Part shown: piece after piece, positions 6,422 to 6,818 of the stretch
Numbering within the stretch: position 1 is the first letter of the stretch
How the letters are laid out: each line of letters begins with the position of its first letter
Source: Hyphococcus sp.
GTDB lineage: Bacteria; Pseudomonadota; Alphaproteobacteria; Caulobacterales; Parvularculaceae
Direction of reading: 5' to 3'
Assembly (NCBI GenBank): GCA_021604605.1
Contig: BQJH01000158.1
Coordinates: forward strand, 1 to 6,818
Length of the DNA stretch: 6,818 nt
Notes under the pieces: generated by a model
What the model was told of the DNA's origin: nothing
The model's input: only the letters and a program-made list of their open reading frames with translations
Database searches by the model: none
Translations under genes and position numbers: made by a program

Positions 6422-6452
6422 GCGTCGCTTGTCGCTGTGGTAAAAGCGACGC
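6422..6452. repeat. 9-bp inverted repeat between divergent panD and panC
   Basis: GCGTCGCTT (6422-6430) and AAGCGACGC (6444-6452) are perfect inverted arms around 13 bases. A second copy of the half-site, GTCGCT (6431-6436), follows the left arm in tandem. It can pair with AGCGAC (6445-6450) as a 6-bp alternative stem with an 8-base loop. The repeat lies 39 bases from the panD start and 28 from the panC start. It could be a shared operator or a leader hairpin. The rest of 6383-6480 shows only the two ribosome binding sites and no convincing promoter boxes. Confidence 0.6.
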
Positions 6453-6462
6453 GAAGATGAAA

Positions 6463-6468
6463 AGAAGG
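6463..6468 (+). promoter_or_regulatory. Probable ribosome binding site of panC
   Basis: AGAAGG lies 12 bases before the ATG at 6481, a somewhat long spacing. An in-frame ATG at 6457 would add eight residues (MKRRPASG) but lacks a good site of its own. PanC proteins usually begin as the 6481 start does (MKI...). Confidence 0.5.
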
Positions 6469-6480
6469 CCGGCGTCTGGC

Positions 6481-6818
6481 ATGAAAATTTGCAAAACGAG
6501 AGAAGAACTTTCTGGATTGCTTGGCGACTGGCGCGCCGAAGGGCTGTCGATTGGCGCTGCGCCAACCATGGGCGCCCTTCACCGGGGGCATTTGTCGTTG
6601 ATTGATCTTGCTAAACGTGAAGCCGACCGAACGATCGCAACGATTTTTGTCAATCCACTGCAATTTGCGCCCCATGAAGATTTTGATGTCTATCCACGCG
6701 AGCTTGAAAGCGACATACAAAAGCTGGCCTCGGGCGGGTGCGATGCCGTATTTGCTCCCAGTGCACGTGATCTCTTTGCGGCGGATTTTTCGACGAACAT
6801 TTCTGTTGGCGGCGTTGG
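6481..6818 (+). CDS. panC: Pantothenate synthetase (pantoate-beta-alanine ligase), 5' part only
   Basis: The first 112 residues of a cytoplasmic enzyme that joins pantoate and beta-alanine using ATP, through a pantoyl-adenylate intermediate. The full family length is about 280 residues, so well over half lies beyond the window. Visible motifs are PTMGALHRGHLSLI (28-41), containing the HIGH-like nucleotide-binding histidines 34 and 37, and FVNPLQF (56-62). EDFDVYPR (66-73) and DAVFAPS (88-94) follow. All are standard PanC signatures and no key residue is missing. The start at 6481 matches typical PanC N-termini, although 6457 is possible. panC diverges from panD, whose product beta-alanine is its substrate, across a 98-base region with an inverted repeat, so shared control is plausible. 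Confidence 0.97.
   Translation, partial: MKICKTREELSGLLGDWRAEGLSIGAAPTMGALHRGHLSLIDLAKREADRTIATIFVNPLQFAPHEDFDVYPRELESDIQKLASGGCDAVFAPSARDLFAADFSTNISVGGV

Noticed and set aside
6383..6565. 61-codon upstream extension of panD
   Set aside because: It would overlap panC antisense, lacks PanD similarity, and would shift the Ser25 cleavage site away from its family position; the ATG at 6382 has a good ribosome binding site.
6385..6720. Two further minus-strand frames opposite panC
   Set aside because: Both are antisense shadows of clear PanC coding sequence.

Overview
The window carries seven protein-coding genes and very little non-coding DNA. It looks like a chromosomal segment of an alphaproteobacterium. 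That placement is an inference from protein style (P1 peptidase, DppC-type permease, PanC and PanD), mixed base composition and tight packing, not from a marker gene. There are no RNA genes, insertion sequences, CRISPR arrays or phage genes, and no gene-free stretch longer than 100 bases.

Region 1 (1-5230, all on the minus strand, read right to left) is a peptide-uptake operon. Its first gene (5230-2669) encodes one 853-residue polypeptide. This chain joins a secreted DppA/OppA-type substrate-binding protein, an extra membrane helix and a complete DppB-type permease. It is followed with a 4-base overlap by a DppC-type permease (2672-1818, GTG start), and with zero spacing (TAG then ATG) by a double-ATPase subunit (1817-201). 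The 5' end of a P1/DmpA-family aminopeptidase (164 to beyond position 1) follows 36 bases later. Three polypeptides therefore supply all five usual parts of a dipeptide/oligopeptide importer, and the peptidase could hydrolyse what is imported. The permease-ATPase junction forms a perfect hairpin with the Shine-Dalgarno sequence in its stem and both the stop and start codons in its loop, which suggests translational coupling.

Region 2 (5231-5309) is a short divergent promoter region with a candidate promoter for each direction.

Region 3 (5310-6818) is a pantothenate block. A Rossmann/DUF2520 protein (plus strand) is a candidate for the PanG type of ketopantoate reductase. Aspartate decarboxylase panD (minus strand) has conserved catalytic residues. 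The 5' part of pantothenate synthetase panC (plus strand) runs off the window. The DUF2520 gene and panD converge so tightly that their stop codons overlap. panD and panC diverge from a 98-base region holding a 9-bp inverted repeat. PanD supplies beta-alanine and PanC joins it to pantoate; a ketopantoate reductase would supply the pantoate.

The points most worth a second look are the binding-protein/permease fusion with its topology-correcting helix, the junction hairpin, and the DUF2520 gene beside panD and panC.
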